A stretch of 64,000 nt of DNA from Symsagittifera roscoffensis (GCF_963678635.1 NC_087062.1:100177209-100241208); one strand, 5' to 3'; numbered from the stretch's first letter, positions 35,890-48,969 are shown. Made by a program: numbers and translations. Notes: generated by a model from the sequence alone, not told the origin.

Positions 35890-35950
35890 ATATTAAGGTC
35901 CAGCTGGGAATCGAGCCCGAGACTAGTCGCCTCTAAGAAAAGTGAATTAC
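35890..35950 (-). other. tRNA-like T-arm, possible SINE or tRNA remnant
   Basis: On the minus strand ctcgggctcgattcccagct forms a T-arm/B-box-like hairpin. No matching D-arm or anticodon arm is seen, so it is at most a fragment of a tRNA-derived element. Confidence 0.3.
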
Positions 35951-36934
35951 ACTAAAAACAAGTCTAGTCTCAGATTACAAGTCACTTTCTCTTGCCAGTG
36001 AAAACATCAAACAGCCACAAAAGTTGGCATTCCAGGTTTTTTTTCTGATTCCCAAATTTTTTTTCGCAAAATAATTTTTTTTTAATTTTAAACTATCCCA
36101 CTATTTCCTCCATTGCAATTTCAATTGCAGTCGACTGAGATGTTTTGCAATAGTTTTCGAGATTAATTTGATTTTTCTGATGTAAATTGGTTTCTTCAAG
36201 GTCTTTTTGAGCCTTGTTTGTTGCACCAGATGATATATGACCATATAATTACCTGCTGCATTAAAACACCGTCTGTTTGTCACTTCATCTGTTTTCAAGC
36301 GGACAAGTTAGCGCAGTTCTTTTTTAAATGATTAGTTCTACTCTTATTCTTAGTTTTCTTAGTCCCATAGTATCTGGCAAAACTCAAAGTCAAGTTGAAC
36401 TTTAATTTTAGAGTTCCTGCACAAGCAATTTGATCTGATAAGCAGAATACAATATAGCATTAGGGTTCAGCTATGAATCAATTTTAGTTAGTTTTAGGTT
36501 TTTCACCGTTTATAAGTAAAAAAAAATACATAAAACTAAGAAACTGCCTAAAAATAGAAATTTTATTAGTAGAAATTCCATCTGGTTTGCGTTAATTTCT
36601 TATTTGAGTCATTCGGATCTCGTTAACTATTCCCTCCTAGGGTATCGAGTAAAAAATTGCCACTCCTATAAAGAAATAGTTTGATGGATAAAATTTTTGT
36701 AAATTTTGTACCTAGTAAAAAATGTCGCTCCTTTGCAGAAGCGGTGAAAAATTCAAAAACATCAAGAGGCCAAACTGTGCATTTTGTGAGTTTTAAGCGG
36801 ATTCCACAACAAGCCAAAAAGAGAATTGTCACGGAACTCGCAGCATTGCTATTTTGTTTTATTTTCTTTGTTATTTTGGATTCAACGGTTAAATAGTTAA
36901 AACAATGTAATGCTCAACATTTCAACATTGCAAA

Positions 36935-37330
36935 AAAAAAGCTTATTTGCGGAATCTGCAACAAAATTTGTGGAATCCGCAACAAAAATTGCGGATTTTG
37001 GAACAATTTGCGGAAACCACAAACAATTAACAATACATGTGTTTGATAAGCTTAAATTGTTGTAGAGTCCGCAATTGTAAGTGCAATCTGCAAATTGTAA
37101 CCGGTATCCGCAAATTGCGAGTCGATTCCGCAAATTGTGAGCGGAATCCGCTTGAATTGCGGAATCCAAATACATTGGCGGAATCTGCTTACATTTGCCA
37201 AATCCGGTACAATTAGATAAAAAAGCTCGTTGCGGTATTCGCAAAAAAACTAATGTACCAACAAAAATTACATTACATGTATTTGTGCGCGGAATCCACA
37301 AAAATTCTGTAAGTAGAATCCACTTACATT
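36935..37330. repeat. GCGGAATCCGCAA short-period array
   Basis: About 15 degenerate copies of tttgcggaatccgcaa-like words, palindromic around ggattcc/ggaatcc, spaced 18-40 bp apart. Both orientations occur because the core is palindromic. Similar words recur at 54535-54800. Confidence 0.7.
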
Positions 37331-37872
37331 TTCCACCATGTTTATAGACTTGTCTCTGGATTCCGGTGACCTACAGACACCAAACTATGCACCTTTTCAG
37401 TGCACGGCTTGGCCTCGTAGTGGAGATCTAAGAACTTATATCGAGAACATGGCGTATGTTGTAGCATTGCTCTGATTCGATTGATCTAATGAGCGGAAGT
37501 TGAGGTTGAGGTACAATGTTTATAGATACAAGCGCTTCACTGTATACTTCAAGTTTTGCTTCAAAATTTTATTAATTGTTTGTGTTTGTGTTTTAAGTTC
37601 TTTTTGCTAATTTTGTTTTTATAGTTCGGCTACTTTTTTTGAACAGAATGACGGTGTTAGATCAGCCCCTAGTCGATCACGGAGGATTATCTTGCAAGAT
37701 ATTGTAAGATTTTTCCATACGAGGGTTTTTTTTGAAAATCATACAACATGGAGGTGAACTAGGAATATCTTGCAACATAGAGCTTATTCTACAAGAATCT
37801 TGTTAGAGTATCTTGTATTTTGTAATTCTTTGATTCTTTTTAAATATTTTTTCTTTTTGTGATTTTATTATG

Positions 37873-38107
37873 CAGGGGTGGATCTAGGACTCTCTTGAGG
37901 CTGGGGGTTGGATTTAAAAAAAACTTCGCGCGCTCCCTCCTCATAATTAGTTTATTTTGGCGCTCAAGGGGCCTACGGAAAAGTTTAAGGGCCAAAAATC
38001 TCAAAATGCATATCTCAAAATGCATAGGTGGGACCTTTGTGTCGGCAGGGCGTCGTGTCACTGAGAGGGGGATAGGGAGGTGTCTGTCCCCCCTTAACCT
38101 GGTACTG
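37873..38107. mobile_element. MITE, hAT-type, short copy
   Basis: Starts CAGGGGTGGATCTAGGA and is bounded by 8-mers ttattatg (37865-37872) and ctattatg (38108-38115), 7 of 8 identical. It is 235 bp, an internally deleted relative of the 9620 copy, keeping the cgcgcgctccctcctca block. Confidence 0.65.
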
Positions 38108-38903
38108 CTATTATGTATCTATTCTGTATCCTGTTATGAAATTCTGTAAAGATTTTTTTTGATAAAACTTTCGGTGGAGAGGCAAAATCAAGAAAAAAAT
38201 TGTCAATAAAACCAAGTTTTGTACTTTTTTTGGCGCGCGCTCCACGCGTTCAACTCAAAACTATTAAATTTTAATACTCTTTTTAGGTTGTTTACTGGAA
38301 TTCCGAAAAAAAAGTTTCTTACCGGATAGTCGAATGATCAGCCAAAAAAAATTGTTCCCGTGTAGCCAAAAAAATTGCGTTCAAATGTATTCGCACTTCT
38401 TTTGCTATCGAATTCAATGAAAGCAAAACTATTTCATTAAGGAAATGTTCTAAGTCTCTTGGATTTTTTGAAAGCTTAGTTCCGAAAAAAAAGAAAACTT
38501 AAACGTTCCAATCAAATTATTCCAAGTTTTGTGACAAATTTAACTATTTAGTCATGTTTTTTTTTGCTAATTACTCTATTAAAAAATTTTAAGTTTTTTC
38601 GGGTATCCGGGAATGCCGCTCTGTGAGATAGCACCGACAAATGCACAGGAAACGAATACTTTACAAAAACCAAAAGCTCAACTGCGAAAATCAAATTAGA
38701 GTGTGAGCAACTTCTTAAAGTTTTTTCTGTAAAAACAGAAAAGACACGACCTAAATAACAGTCTCCTCTTCATTCTTTGATAAAAAATTATGACAAACGC
38801 CATAGTATGCGCAAACTTTAATTCCCAAAATTTATCTGTTTTTGAGATTTTTAAGGATGCAAATGATAATGACAGATTAGTGAACTAATTTTGGATAACT
38901 TAC

Positions 38904-39086
38904 TGGGTCTTGTTCATCTGACTTCTGCACTTCAATCCAGGCGATGAGAGTTCCCCTCTTAGAGCCAGTGGAAGGGTGGACCTCTGACTCACTTCCAGGT
39001 CCAGTTGATGCTCCAGTGCCAGTGCCAGTGTCATCTTCGTTTGTTCCCTCGGTTTTCCCACCTGTGCCAGTCGTACTTGGACCACC
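38904..39086 (-). CDS. BLTP1: BLTP1-like exon with conserved AWIEVQ segment
   Basis: This 183-nt exon (61 codons, phase 0 to 0) has strong splice sites: acceptor tgtctgcag and donor gtaagt. The first two thirds are a Gly/Thr/Ser/Glu-rich linker; the end reads GSKRGTLIAWIEVQKSDEQ. Vertebrate BLTP1, as I remember it, has a very similar short stretch (AKLYAWVALQ) just before a helical SPxxLDFxxxxL segment. That segment is exactly what the next exon (18951) encodes here. The intron to that exon is about 20 kb and holds the duplicated polymerase cassette. Confidence 0.75.
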
Positions 39087-39285
39087 CTGCAGACAGACAA
39101 GACAACTGCAACTAAATTTTACAAAAACACTGCTTTTGACTTATTTTTCATCTACAAATTTGTTATTTCATTAATGACCCAACAACAGAAAAAAGAAACG
39201 CATAATACATTCATTGCCATTTTCTGAAGACGTTTCCTCTTTTATTGAAAAGCTTATCGAAGCAAAGGGAGCAAACTACAAAGAC

Positions 39286-40018
39286 CAGGGGTGGATCTAG
39301 GAATTATAAGAGGAGAAGGGTGGCGTTTCAAAAAATTTTAAAGAGTTTTTTTATAGGTAGACCAAATTCGATAAGACCAAATTTTCCGAGCTCTACCCAA
39401 GTCACGATAAAGATCCGGGTTTCATCGAGTTGTCTGTGCCGTTTTCTACGCCCGTTTTTGGCAAATTTTTGAGGAAAACAGGCCAAAATTGAGATCTGGA
39501 CCAGAAGATTGAGTTTCTTTGTGCGCGTTCCCCTCACAAAATTAATATTACTCGGTTTTAGAATTGTTAATCCCTCTGCTCAAAAACGTATTCTCAGTCG
39601 AGTATTGTTTGGGTCTGTTTTTCTTTATTTCCGCTTCCGTATCATTTTTTTCAATCCTCCGTAACCCATTTTTGCCACAATTTGTACGGAGGCCTTGTGA
39701 GAAAACAGTTAATACTTTTTTGCTTGTACTCTTGAGTGTTTTACGTCAGAGAACTGATCTTTCATCTTTCACTTTCATTCAATAAATACTGGTTTATTGA
39801 AGATGGATGCTTTGCAATCTTTGGCTTTATCGAATGAAAAATGAAGCACTGTTAGGTCACTTTTGTATTTATCAACGAATAAAAGCTAAATTAAATTCAA
39901 TTCTGAAGAACAGGGGAGGAATGAGGGGGCTAGGGGGTCGACAAAAAAAGGTCGACAACATTTTCGAAATTTTTGATAATTCGCCCCCCCCCTCGAGAAA
40001 ATCCTAGATCCGCCCCTG
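39286..40018. mobile_element. MITE, hAT-type: two partial copies
   Basis: A left end CAGGGGTGGATCTAGGAATT occurs at 39286 with about 250 bp of the family interior. A separate short piece with CAGGGGAGGA at 39911 and CTAGATCCGCCCCTG ending at 40018 follows. About 370 bp of unrelated AT-rich DNA lies between them. Target duplications are not clear for either piece. Confidence 0.5.
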
Positions 40019-41389
40019 CTAGTGAATTGGGAAAATTAATTAACACTGATTTTCAGTATATTCATATCGAGGAACATAGCCAAAAAACAGCTGGATAAAA
40101 TTCTTTGAATGCAAGTAAACAAAAAAAAAACTTTCGACAACTTTCGACTTTCCAAGAAGAAATAGCTGGCCTTCAAGTTATTTAAAAGTTTAGAGAAATT
40201 TATAATTGCCATTTAATTTTTTTAACCTAGTTAGAGAAAACTGGATCTAAAGGTAAAGTTTTTTCGATGGGAAATTTGATACTCAAATTCCATTTTTCTA
40301 AATTAGGTTTTTGCTAATCGATAGTGGAGCTTGCCTTTCATTTAACAAAGGAATTGAACTGAACATTTAACTGAACTAAATAACCGTAAAAAACTTTAAT
40401 TTTTAGACTTCCTCTAATCTTGTTTGCCAGAGCAGCTAGTTTTCATTCAATTTTTCTTTTTGTAGAGCAAGAAGAGGTCAGTTGATATTTGATACTCTCG
40501 TTTAAGTATTTAATTTTCGTTGATCGACAAAGAAGCACCGTTTCAAAATAACTCTATGCATATGGAAAAATAAATTCCTGTCAATCCGGATTTCAGATTA
40601 AGGCATTAGAAAATTGGAAGTTTTAAAAAAAAACAATTCAAAACAAAAATGAAAAGTATTAATTCTCTTAACTTTTAGCCATTAAAGATGGAAAAACTTA
40701 CTATAAAATTTACTATAAGCGACCAAAAAACTGTTTTTTTTTTGAATTTTTCGATCTTCGCAAATATATACCATTAAGCTGATCCCTAAAAACAGGTTCA
40801 AGATGTTATTTTTTGTTTAACGCTATAAATTCTGAAAAGTGAATTCTTTTTTGAAACTGAAAAAACACTTCATTTCATGCAGCTCTGCGTATTGTTCGAA
40901 CATTCGAAGAAAATGATGGAATATTCGAGCTTAAGATGGTTTTTTTTCCACACCAATCTCTACGTTTCAACAAGCATTTCTTGAAAGAATTTTTAAATAT
41001 CATTTGAAAGGTTTCGTTATCTTGAAATTAAATTTTTAACACAATTTTTGGCGATCTTTTCACTAAAATCATGGAAGTTTAAAGATAGCCAATTTGAGAC
41101 AAATAAAACGCAATGTTTCGTGCTATTACCGCGTACGCAGCACGCGTTAATACGGAGTTGCAATCCGTATTATAAATCTTTGATTGAACTCGCAAGAAAA
41201 AAAAACAAAAAAATTGAATAAATTTAAAACTCAAGTTTTTAATCAATTCGATCAAAATGAGAAGTTTTTTAATGATAGAAAAAAACATAGCTGAATTTAT
41301 TCTTGAGCATCAAGAATCTTATAAGATAGTCCCTCGAAGATTGGAAAAGAATCATAGCGCAGGTAAACAGAAAAAAAAACATTGAATTT

Positions 41390-41830
41390 GTTGGAAACAT
41401 TTCAACGTTTGAAATTCAAAGAAAAAAATTGGAGCCCTTTAAGCTTTTTGAATTTCTAGAACGAATTATGATAATCGCTTTTTTGTAATTATTAAACCAA
41501 CTTGAGAAAAATTGATCAAGAGGTTAAGTTTTTAATCCTCATGAAATTAAAAAATTAAATTCCACTTTTGAAACTAAAAATTGTTCACGTATTTTTGCGC
41601 AATTTCCACGTTTGTATTTGGAGAGTGCTATTCAGGTCATTTTCAACAGATAAATTGAACTCAAAAAGTGCATATGTACCTAAGTGCATTCATAAGTGCA
41701 TCAATAAGTATGAATATATATCTTTAGTTATTAGAGCATTTTAAGACTTTTTCCTGAGAAAAAAAATCACCAAGACCTATATAAGAGTCATCACTACGTT
41801 CATTACTCTCATTAACTACTAAGATGCACG
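41390..41830 (+). repeat. Dispersed repeat family B
   Basis: Partial copy: ttgagaaaaattgatcaaga, ttccacttttgaaactaaaa, and aaatcaccaagacctatata near the end. Confidence 0.5.
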
Positions 41831-42378
41831 TACTTAATTCTGACCCGTTTGAGAAAACTGGATGGATCAATAGGAAGCTTTTATCCGGTAGGAAACCTAA
41901 AGTATAACATCATAGGTGATTATCTTTCTTCGCAGCAATGGCTCTTCCAGGAGAATAAACCTCATTTGAACTTTCCGATTGAAAAACCAAAAGACAAACC
42001 ATTAAAATTTTAGTAACTTTACGTAAATTTATCACAGGTAAATATCTTTCCAGTTATAAGCTTAGGACAACAATACCTTTTGAATGGTATAAGAAATTCC
42101 GTCAAACATGGCTAGCTAAAAAGTCGAAATTTGCCTGAAGAAAAACAAAAACTTCCGATACTTTCGTTACGAAAGTCGGAACAAGAACTAGCACTATCTT
42201 ATGAGTATCTTCATTTCGTACAGAAACGCGCTAAAGTGTACGTATTTAATTCTGACCATGTAATAGAAATGAACTGTAGAAGAACCAAGAAGAAGTTTGA
42301 AACGTGATTTTTATCAGAACGCGAAATTTTTTTCTCTTTCTTTCGACCGATTAAGAGAAGTAGCGTTTGATATGGTTT

Positions 42379-42410
42379 CACACACACATACACACACACA
42401 CACACATACA
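42379..42410. repeat. (CA)n microsatellite
   Basis: Imperfect ca repeats with ta interruptions, continuing less regularly to 42428. Confidence 0.9.
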
Positions 42411-42898
42411 AACCGATACGCACACACATGAGAGATTTACAGTAGAATCCTAATTTGTAATTTCCTGCCTAAATTCATCAACAACTAAGCGTTTTTTGAA
42501 ACCGATTACACTCAAAAATTTGCTTCAGATTGTACAGGCGGTTTCTTAAACAGAAATTGAAGCGAAATTTCAAAATAAATCACTCAAAACCGTTCAAATG
42601 TTGGTCGGTTTCCGTGTGATCATTTTAATCTAATTGCCCAGCATTCTGGCGGCAAATTTTGGGTAGATTTAAAAGTTCCAGGAAACTTGAATCCCTCACA
42701 ACCCAAAGGGTCAAGTGTCCCACTTTTGGTAGCAAGATTTGACACCCATTTTTTGGCGACCAACTGGCAAGTTTTTTTGAAGGCGCCTTTGGTACTGATT
42801 GATACAATATTTGGGCTGATTACTCGAAAACAAAAAGATACTCAAAACATCATTACAGATAACTTATTACGCATTATGTTGTGAGTTTGAAAAGGAAC

Positions 42899-43276
42899 CT
42901 GGTGGGGTTGGTCGCCAGAGTGGACATTAATTCTGGGTATGGACAGATTGGACTTGACGGATACGAAGTCACTGCTGCTGTTTCCCCCAGTCGAAAGACT
43001 CCACTCCTTGTTGCCCTTCAGAAGCCCCTCCTCCTCTTCCTCATCTTCCTCGTGCAGTTCCTGATGGCCCACTGCCTCCACTCGGTCCCCCTCTTTCCTG
43101 CCCTTACTCTCTCTGTCCCCCGAGGAGGCGGAGGCGGAGGCGGATGTTGATGTGGTTCCGGGGGCACCTGAAGAGGTCTTCTGCAACCTGAAGTCCATCT
43201 TGTCAACTGAACTGTAGTGTGCGTTGCTGGAGGCACCACTGCTCCTCCCTTTTCCTTTCTCATCCTCAGTTGACCC
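42899..43276 (-). CDS. BLTP1: BLTP1-like exon, low-complexity acidic and Ser-rich
   Basis: This 378-nt exon is 126 codons, phase 0 to 0. The acceptor is cttgtag. The donor CAG/gttcct is weak but gives the right phase. The protein starts GSTEDEKGKGRSSGASSNAH. It has an Ala/Ser run encoded by repeated gcctcc codons, an acidic block of Glu residues around the middle, and a better-ordered end (SDFVSVKSNLSIPRINVHSG). The frame stays open past the donor to 42842, so the 3' edge is uncertain. The family function is lipid transfer at contact sites; this segment looks like a disordered insertion in it. Confidence 0.6.
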
Positions 43277-43769
43277 CTACAAGTTCAAAGCAGTTACTTA
43301 GTCCACAAGTAGTTCGTTCATTCATCTCAAAACAAACAGGCGATCCAGTTTGAAGCAAAGACGCCAGTAAATGAATCACCGCGGCAAACATTAACAGCAC
43401 AAAATTGAACATTACTTTTGCTTACATGTAGTTTAACTTTCTATCCCAATTAAATGTATCACCATCCTCATCTTATCACCATGAATAAGACAAGTTCTTC
43501 CTCTTCTTTTTAGTGTAAATTTAATGTCGGTGTGATTGTCATACCCTAAAAGAACCTCAAAAAAAAAAAACAATTTCAAATTGAATGTATCCAGATGTTC
43601 ATTTAACTATGCATGAGGCAGAACATATGTTGGCTCAATCCTAATCCAATCAACAAACCAATTAAAAGGGTTTTTGACACTGTCTTTTTTATGCAAAAAC
43701 TAGTAATGAAGGCAAGGAAACAATAAAAAATGAAGAAAAATATTTACATTCTTAGACATTTTTGAATTT

Positions 43770-44110
43770 CACGAATAGTTTAAGATTGGCATTTTTTTGA
43801 TTAAATTACCAAAATTTGAGAGAACTGAACCAATAGCTAAAATTTTTACTTTGCTGAAAAATTTTTTAAGTAAATTCCATTTTCGAAAACAGAAATTGAT
43901 CATTTTTTCAGAGACTTTAACATTTTTGCTGTTCGGTAGTGGAGTTTGCCTTCCTTTTACCAAAGAAAATGAATTCAATTTAAAAGAAATGAAATGTCAA
44001 ACCGCTAAGCTTGAATAAATCGCAAGACTTTTCCTGAAAAAAAACTAAAAAGCAATCACCGCCTATATACTGACGACTTTTGATAAGTTTTAATAGATAC
44101 CTGAATGAAA
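43770..44110 (+). repeat. Dispersed repeat family B
   Basis: Contains gttcggtagtggagtttgcc, aaatgtcaaaccgctaagct and the aatcaccgcctatatactga end, in family order. Confidence 0.6.
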
Positions 44111-44389
44111 CTCCATGTTTTACTGGACATAGATAGTTTTAATAGATAAAAGCAAAAAATGGAAAAAAAATGAAATTTCCAAAAAACTAAACAATGTTTG
44201 AGCTTGAATACCAAATTTAAGACCAATTTTTCTCGAGATTCCTTTAATTTTTTTTTGGCTATTCGATTGATCGGATCATCTATAACAATTGACCGACCCG
44301 CGTAAAATCGAAGATCTACAGATAAAATAAACAGATTTCAGATCTCTTGTAACTTTAAATAGTAAAACTTATATATGATAAATGGTTTT

Positions 44390-44725
44390 TTGACAAATTT
44401 AACCCTATTTGAAAAAACTGGATCGATCGGCAAATTTTTATAACCGCTAGGAAATCTGATAATTATTATCCATTTTCGATATTAGAAGTCGATCACATTT
44501 TTGGTGATTTTTACAATTTGGCTGTTCGATAGTGGAGTTTGGCTTCCTTTTAACAATGGAGATGCACTGAACTTAAAAATAAATTACAAGTCAAACCGCG
44601 AAAAACCAAAATTGAGCCAGAACAAATTTTAACTGAAAAAAAAAATGAAAAACATGAATAAAAAAATCACCAATACCTTTATAAAAGTACTCACTACGTT
44701 CATTACTTTTATATTTTTATACAGG
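44390..44725 (+). repeat. Dispersed repeat family B
   Basis: Contains aaaaaactggatcgatcggc, tcgatagtggagtttggctt, caagtcaaaccgcgaaaaac and caatacctttataaaagtac. One of the most complete copies. Confidence 0.65.
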
Positions 44726-44994
44726 TTTTTACAAAAACTGAGGTTAGCAGGTTGATATTGAAATCTTATTTTTCAAACGCAAGAGGAACATGCTTGTTTT
44801 TTGTCGATAAATTGGGTAACAACCAGGAGATTGTCTTGCTACCAATTTAACAAAAAACTTGATGTCAATGATTTTGGGCAAAATGGAGGGTACCGCTTTT
44901 ATAGAAAAAAAGCCATCAGATAGTTGGAAAATAGTCAATAAAGACAAAGCAACAGAAAACAAAGTACTTGTATTTTGAAAAAGTGTCAACTATT

Positions 44995-45365
44995 GAGTTT
45001 CAAAGAAAAAAGTGGCCTTGAAGTTTTTGGAATTTCGAGAAACATTTATGCTTGGCATTTTTCTAAATAAAAATAACTCAAATTGATGAGAAGTGTAAAA
45101 ATTAATTCCACTTTCGAAACTAGAAGTCGAGCACGTTTTTTGTGCCATTTCTTTTTTTTTGTAATTAGAGAGCAAATTTTGTCTACCTTTTAGCAAATAA
45201 AACTAAATTGAAAATTGAAGTCAAAAATTGCACGTATTCACAAAGACAATCGTAAAGTTAAAAAATTGTCATATGTGTGAATGCACTTTCTGTAGTTTTT
45301 AGAGCATTTAAGGTTTTTTTCCTGAAAAAAAGTCATCAAGATCTATATAAGAGTCCGAAGTAAGT
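44995..45365 (+). repeat. Dispersed repeat family B
   Basis: Contains ttccactttcgaaactagaa, gtcgagcacgttttttgtgc and catcaagatctatataagag in family order. Confidence 0.55.
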
Positions 45366-46769
45366 ATTCTTTTGAACTAAACTTACTTGTGAACGAAACT
45401 TACAAACTTACACTATGTTATTTAAGCTTAGTTTGGTTTTATCTTCAGTCAGTTTTTGGCGATCAAATAATTTTTTTATAGATCAAATGTATTTTCTAAG
45501 ATCAAAAAGATATTCCTGAAATCAAATGAAAAAAGATATTTTACCTTTGAATATTTTTGTTAAGTTCTGGGAGTTCGAAAATTGCCAATTTGACCTGGAC
45601 TAGTTTATGCGCTTTTGAAGATTTTATTTATACTGCTAAAAATGTAAGGCAAATGATTTATGCGTAGCAAAATATCCCGTATAACAAAAATGTTCCAAAT
45701 TAAATTGAGGCTAGCTAATCGATCAGATTAAATCCCTACGACTCAAACTTGATCTTTTCAGTTAAAACTTTGATCTTTCCAATTTGATCAGTTAAAACAT
45801 TTCAAATTTAGACACAATTGCTCGTTTATCAGGGCGAAGCTCTAAAAATTTAAGTTACTTTTTAAAGTCAATTTAAATTTTGTTTGGTTAGAAAACTGAC
45901 AAATTTTTTTTTTCAATTTTTGTTTTTGTTTATTCCCGACACGCTAATTTAAACTACAGAGGGATGTGTTTAGCGTCGAAAATCCTATTGGCTGCAATTA
46001 ATTTTAGTGACAGAAAATTGGGATAGTCAATAACAAGACTGCTCCTAGCAAAAGCCATGAATTTTTTGACTGTTCCTAATTTATATCGAATAGTTTCTAG
46101 AAAAAAATATTGAAAAACTATAAACTTTGGACAATATCAAAGCCAATTAGCTTGCCTCCATTCTCTTTAAAACATTTTTGTTGTCGATATAACTCACCAC
46201 GCATGAAAAATTCGCGTTACACTTTCAGGATAATGGATACCATCTACAAAGCGTGCATAATATAGTCCAGAGAATGGCAAAAATGGCCATTCACTCTCAA
46301 ACTTTCAAACTCCCGAAACTTTGCTAAAACTGATCGGAGGTAAAAGTATTTCTTAAAACTTGTGTGCAAGGAGTCAATTTCTTCAATGGGGCATATAAAG
46401 TTTTTGTTAAAAACTATTGTTTCGATCGTCGAAAGTTGAATGAATAAAAAACCACGCCAAGCATAAATATTCCGAACTGCTTTGATAAAACAATCCAATT
46501 TGTGAAAACTGAAATATTATGAAAAGTTTTGTTGCGCTGGGAAATCTAAAGGCTAAATTCTTTTTTTGAAACTAGAAATCGATCAAGTTTTTTGAGCTTA
46601 AACTTGAGCTCAGGACAGCTCATCAAAGGTTTTTAGATGATATGCAAAATATCTTTAAATATGATTAGTTCAAACTAAAAGGCGAAATTGGTGGTGAGGA
46701 AAAACACTCCGAGCAAAAATGTTCAGTCGCTTTCTGCGATAGTCGGAACAACGAGCAGTTTACTTAGAC

Positions 46770-46870
46770 TCGTTTCACATGGATTAGACACTCAGGTTGA
46801 TTTAGTGGTCCGCGCGCGGCCAGCCCACTCAGGTCCGGGAATCGAACCACCATCTGAGCGAATATTATTT
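46770..46870 (-). mobile_element. tRNA-derived SINE fragment
   Basis: The minus strand reads ggtggttcgattcccggacc, a clear B-box/T-arm, followed by ctggccgcgcgcggaccact and cctgagtgtctaatccatgt. These look like the tRNA-unrelated body of a SINE. The 5' tRNA half is absent. Confidence 0.4.
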
Positions 46871-46986
46871 TGTTAATTGGTCTGAGCAAAAAAAAAACAA
46901 CCTAAGCGTATATATTCCTCGCTTTTGTTTAAATTCGGGGCAAAATGACAGATCGTGCGCAAGCATAAGGAAAAATATTATCTCAC

Positions 46987-47169
46987 TTGGGCGCCCCATT
47001 GATGTACATAGGTGGAATTAGTCTTGACGGAGTGCACGGCCTCAGTGGTTGCGGCGTCTTCTTCAGTGCCATTGTGGCCACTATGGGCATCAGCAGAAGT
47101 AGAAGGGCTAGAAGCTCCCCTGGTTGTGTTCAAATGCTCAGCTGAATTTCTCTCTCCGTCAAAATATGT
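46987..47169 (-). CDS. BLTP1: BLTP1-like exon, Ser/Thr-rich linker
   Basis: This 183-nt exon (61 codons, phase 0 to 0) has acceptor tgttgttag and donor gtgaga. It reads TYFDGERNSAEHLNTTRGAS and ends NSTYVHQWGAQ. It is Ser/Thr/Ala-rich and probably disordered. The donor phase fits the next exon at 43276. The upstream junction does not fit exon 55053 in phase, implying an unseen exon between them. No domain is recognised; the assignment rests on order, strand and phase within the BLTP1-like transcript. Confidence 0.58.
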
Positions 47170-48061
47170 CTAACAACACAGTAAAAACATGTGATGTGCA
47201 CTGAACTCACTTTTAACATGTACTTTGATCGTCAGTTCTACCAGAAAAAAAAACTCTTTTTTAAAAAATGAATAGAACGATGCAGAGATTGAAAAACAGT
47301 TGATTTTGTGCGAGGCTAGTATAAATGTGCGGCATTCAATCCTGCATAAGTACTGCATAATAATCCTCAAATTTTAAATAGCAAATACCGCTGAAACTCC
47401 GCATATCTGAAGCAATTTGCAAAAAAAAATTCGAAAGAACTTTAATTTTTTTAGAGGTACTCTCAGCTAAGGTCAAAAAATTATTAAACTTTTTTGCGCT
47501 GTTTTTAATTTCGAATGAAAAAATCGACGCTTGAAAAGCTCAAGTAACAAAAAATGCAGTTCGAAATAAAATGAAATTAAAATTCATGGGTGCATATCGT
47601 CAAAGTTTCCGCATATTTTCCCCAAAGAGACCCAGCATGTATATCAGAACTAAGTTCTGAATGTTGCGAGTGCCCCCTTATTCCTTATTAAATAGTTTTT
47701 GGGCAAATAAATATATTGAAAAACTATAAATTTTGAACAAAACGAATGATTAAATGTGAAAATTAATACGAACGATGAGCTAGCCTCAATTAAGTTCGGA
47801 ACAGCTTTGTCGAGCGGGACAATTCGCCACGCAAAAAATATTCGCACTACGCTTTCCGCATTATGAAAAAAATTTTCAAAGCGCGCATGAATTAATCAAG
47901 AGGATGGCCCAATTTTCAAACTCCCAGCATTTTGCAAAAATATCTTTTTAAATTTGGTTTTAGGGATTCGATATCTTCAATGAATATTTTTTTGGGAAAA
48001 ACTAATGTTTTGATCGCCGAAAATTAACTGAACAAAAAAACCACACCAAGCACAAAGAAGA

Positions 48062-48445
48062 CCATGGTTGGATCGAGGATTTTCTCGAGAAGGGGATTTT
48101 CAAAAAAATTTCCAAAAAATTTTGTCTTTTTTTTAGGTCGGAGAAATTAACACTAAAAAGACACTAAAACTAACGCTGTTTGCGACGCAGGTAAAGTTTT
48201 GAAAAACAGGCCAAAAAGACGTTTTAAGACCTTTTTTGGAACATTTTGACCATAAAATAGTGCTTTTTTTGGCGCATATCAAAATCAGCATATGCTGGCG
48301 CCAAAGTCGCCGTTAGAAAAACTCAAGGGTTCGCCAGCCAAAAATGGATATCTAAAAATAGTACGAAGGGGGACCTTTTTTGTCGGCAGGGGTTCGAACC
48401 CCTGAGGTGGAGACGTACGCCCCCATTCCCCCCAAATCCGCACTG
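48062..48445. mobile_element. MITE, hAT-type, decayed copy
   Basis: The left end is degenerate (CCATGGTTGGATCGAGG) and the right end reads AAATCCGCACTG. The interior has the family features, including ggcgcc-like and caggggttcgaacccctg segments; the latter is a palindrome that also resembles a tRNA T-arm. Confidence 0.55.
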
Positions 48446-48594
48446 AATAAAACTGCTCGTATCAGGGCAAAGAACTGAGTGCTCCTACTTCCTCTTAAGG
48501 TCTATGGAGCAGTAAAACAAGAAAAAATTAAATCTTATAAATAAAATGGAAAATAAAAAACTTTTTTTAATTGAAACTTTTTGTGAAAATCATC

Positions 48595-48960
48595 CCCCAC
48601 ACGCCATATGAAGTACAAAGTGACAAATTTCGCTCCTAGTAACAACTATACTGTGGCAAGAAGCCTGTTTCAACCAATTGGAACGATTTCTGAGACGGAT
48701 GTCGCGTTATTTGTCCCAAATTGGCCAAAATGGCAATCTTTGAACCCCCATTACCTCGCAAAAATTGATCACAGGGAAAATTTATTTTTAAATTGAAGCT
48801 CAAAACAACATCAACTTTTCAAAAAAATAAATGACTAGTTAAAAAGTCGAAATTGGTCTGAAGAAAAAAAACACCCTGAGCACAAATATTCTGTTACTTT
48901 CGTTACAAAAGTCGGAACAAAAATCAGTTTTCTTCAAAAGTCGGAACAAAAACGCCCTCA
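48595..48960 (+). repeat. Dispersed repeat family A
   Basis: Runs from cacacgccatatgaagtaca to acaaaagtcggaacaaaaa. Same block order as the copies at 11770 and 59050. The preceding aggtctatggagcagtaaaac segment is also repeated near 59920. Confidence 0.6.
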
Positions 48961-48969
48961 GCTCGCATC

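Larger units (their letters stand above)
40030..42600. other. Intronic AT-rich DNA with decayed repeats only
   Basis: Apart from the family B copy and (CA)n tract, I see only short partial matches to the dispersed families (e.g. 40250-40400 and 42100-42200). No gene. Confidence 0.4.

Noticed and set aside
48380-48420. tRNA T-arm (ggttcgaaccc) as a tRNA gene
   Set aside because: It is a palindrome inside a MITE copy, without a D-arm or anticodon arm.
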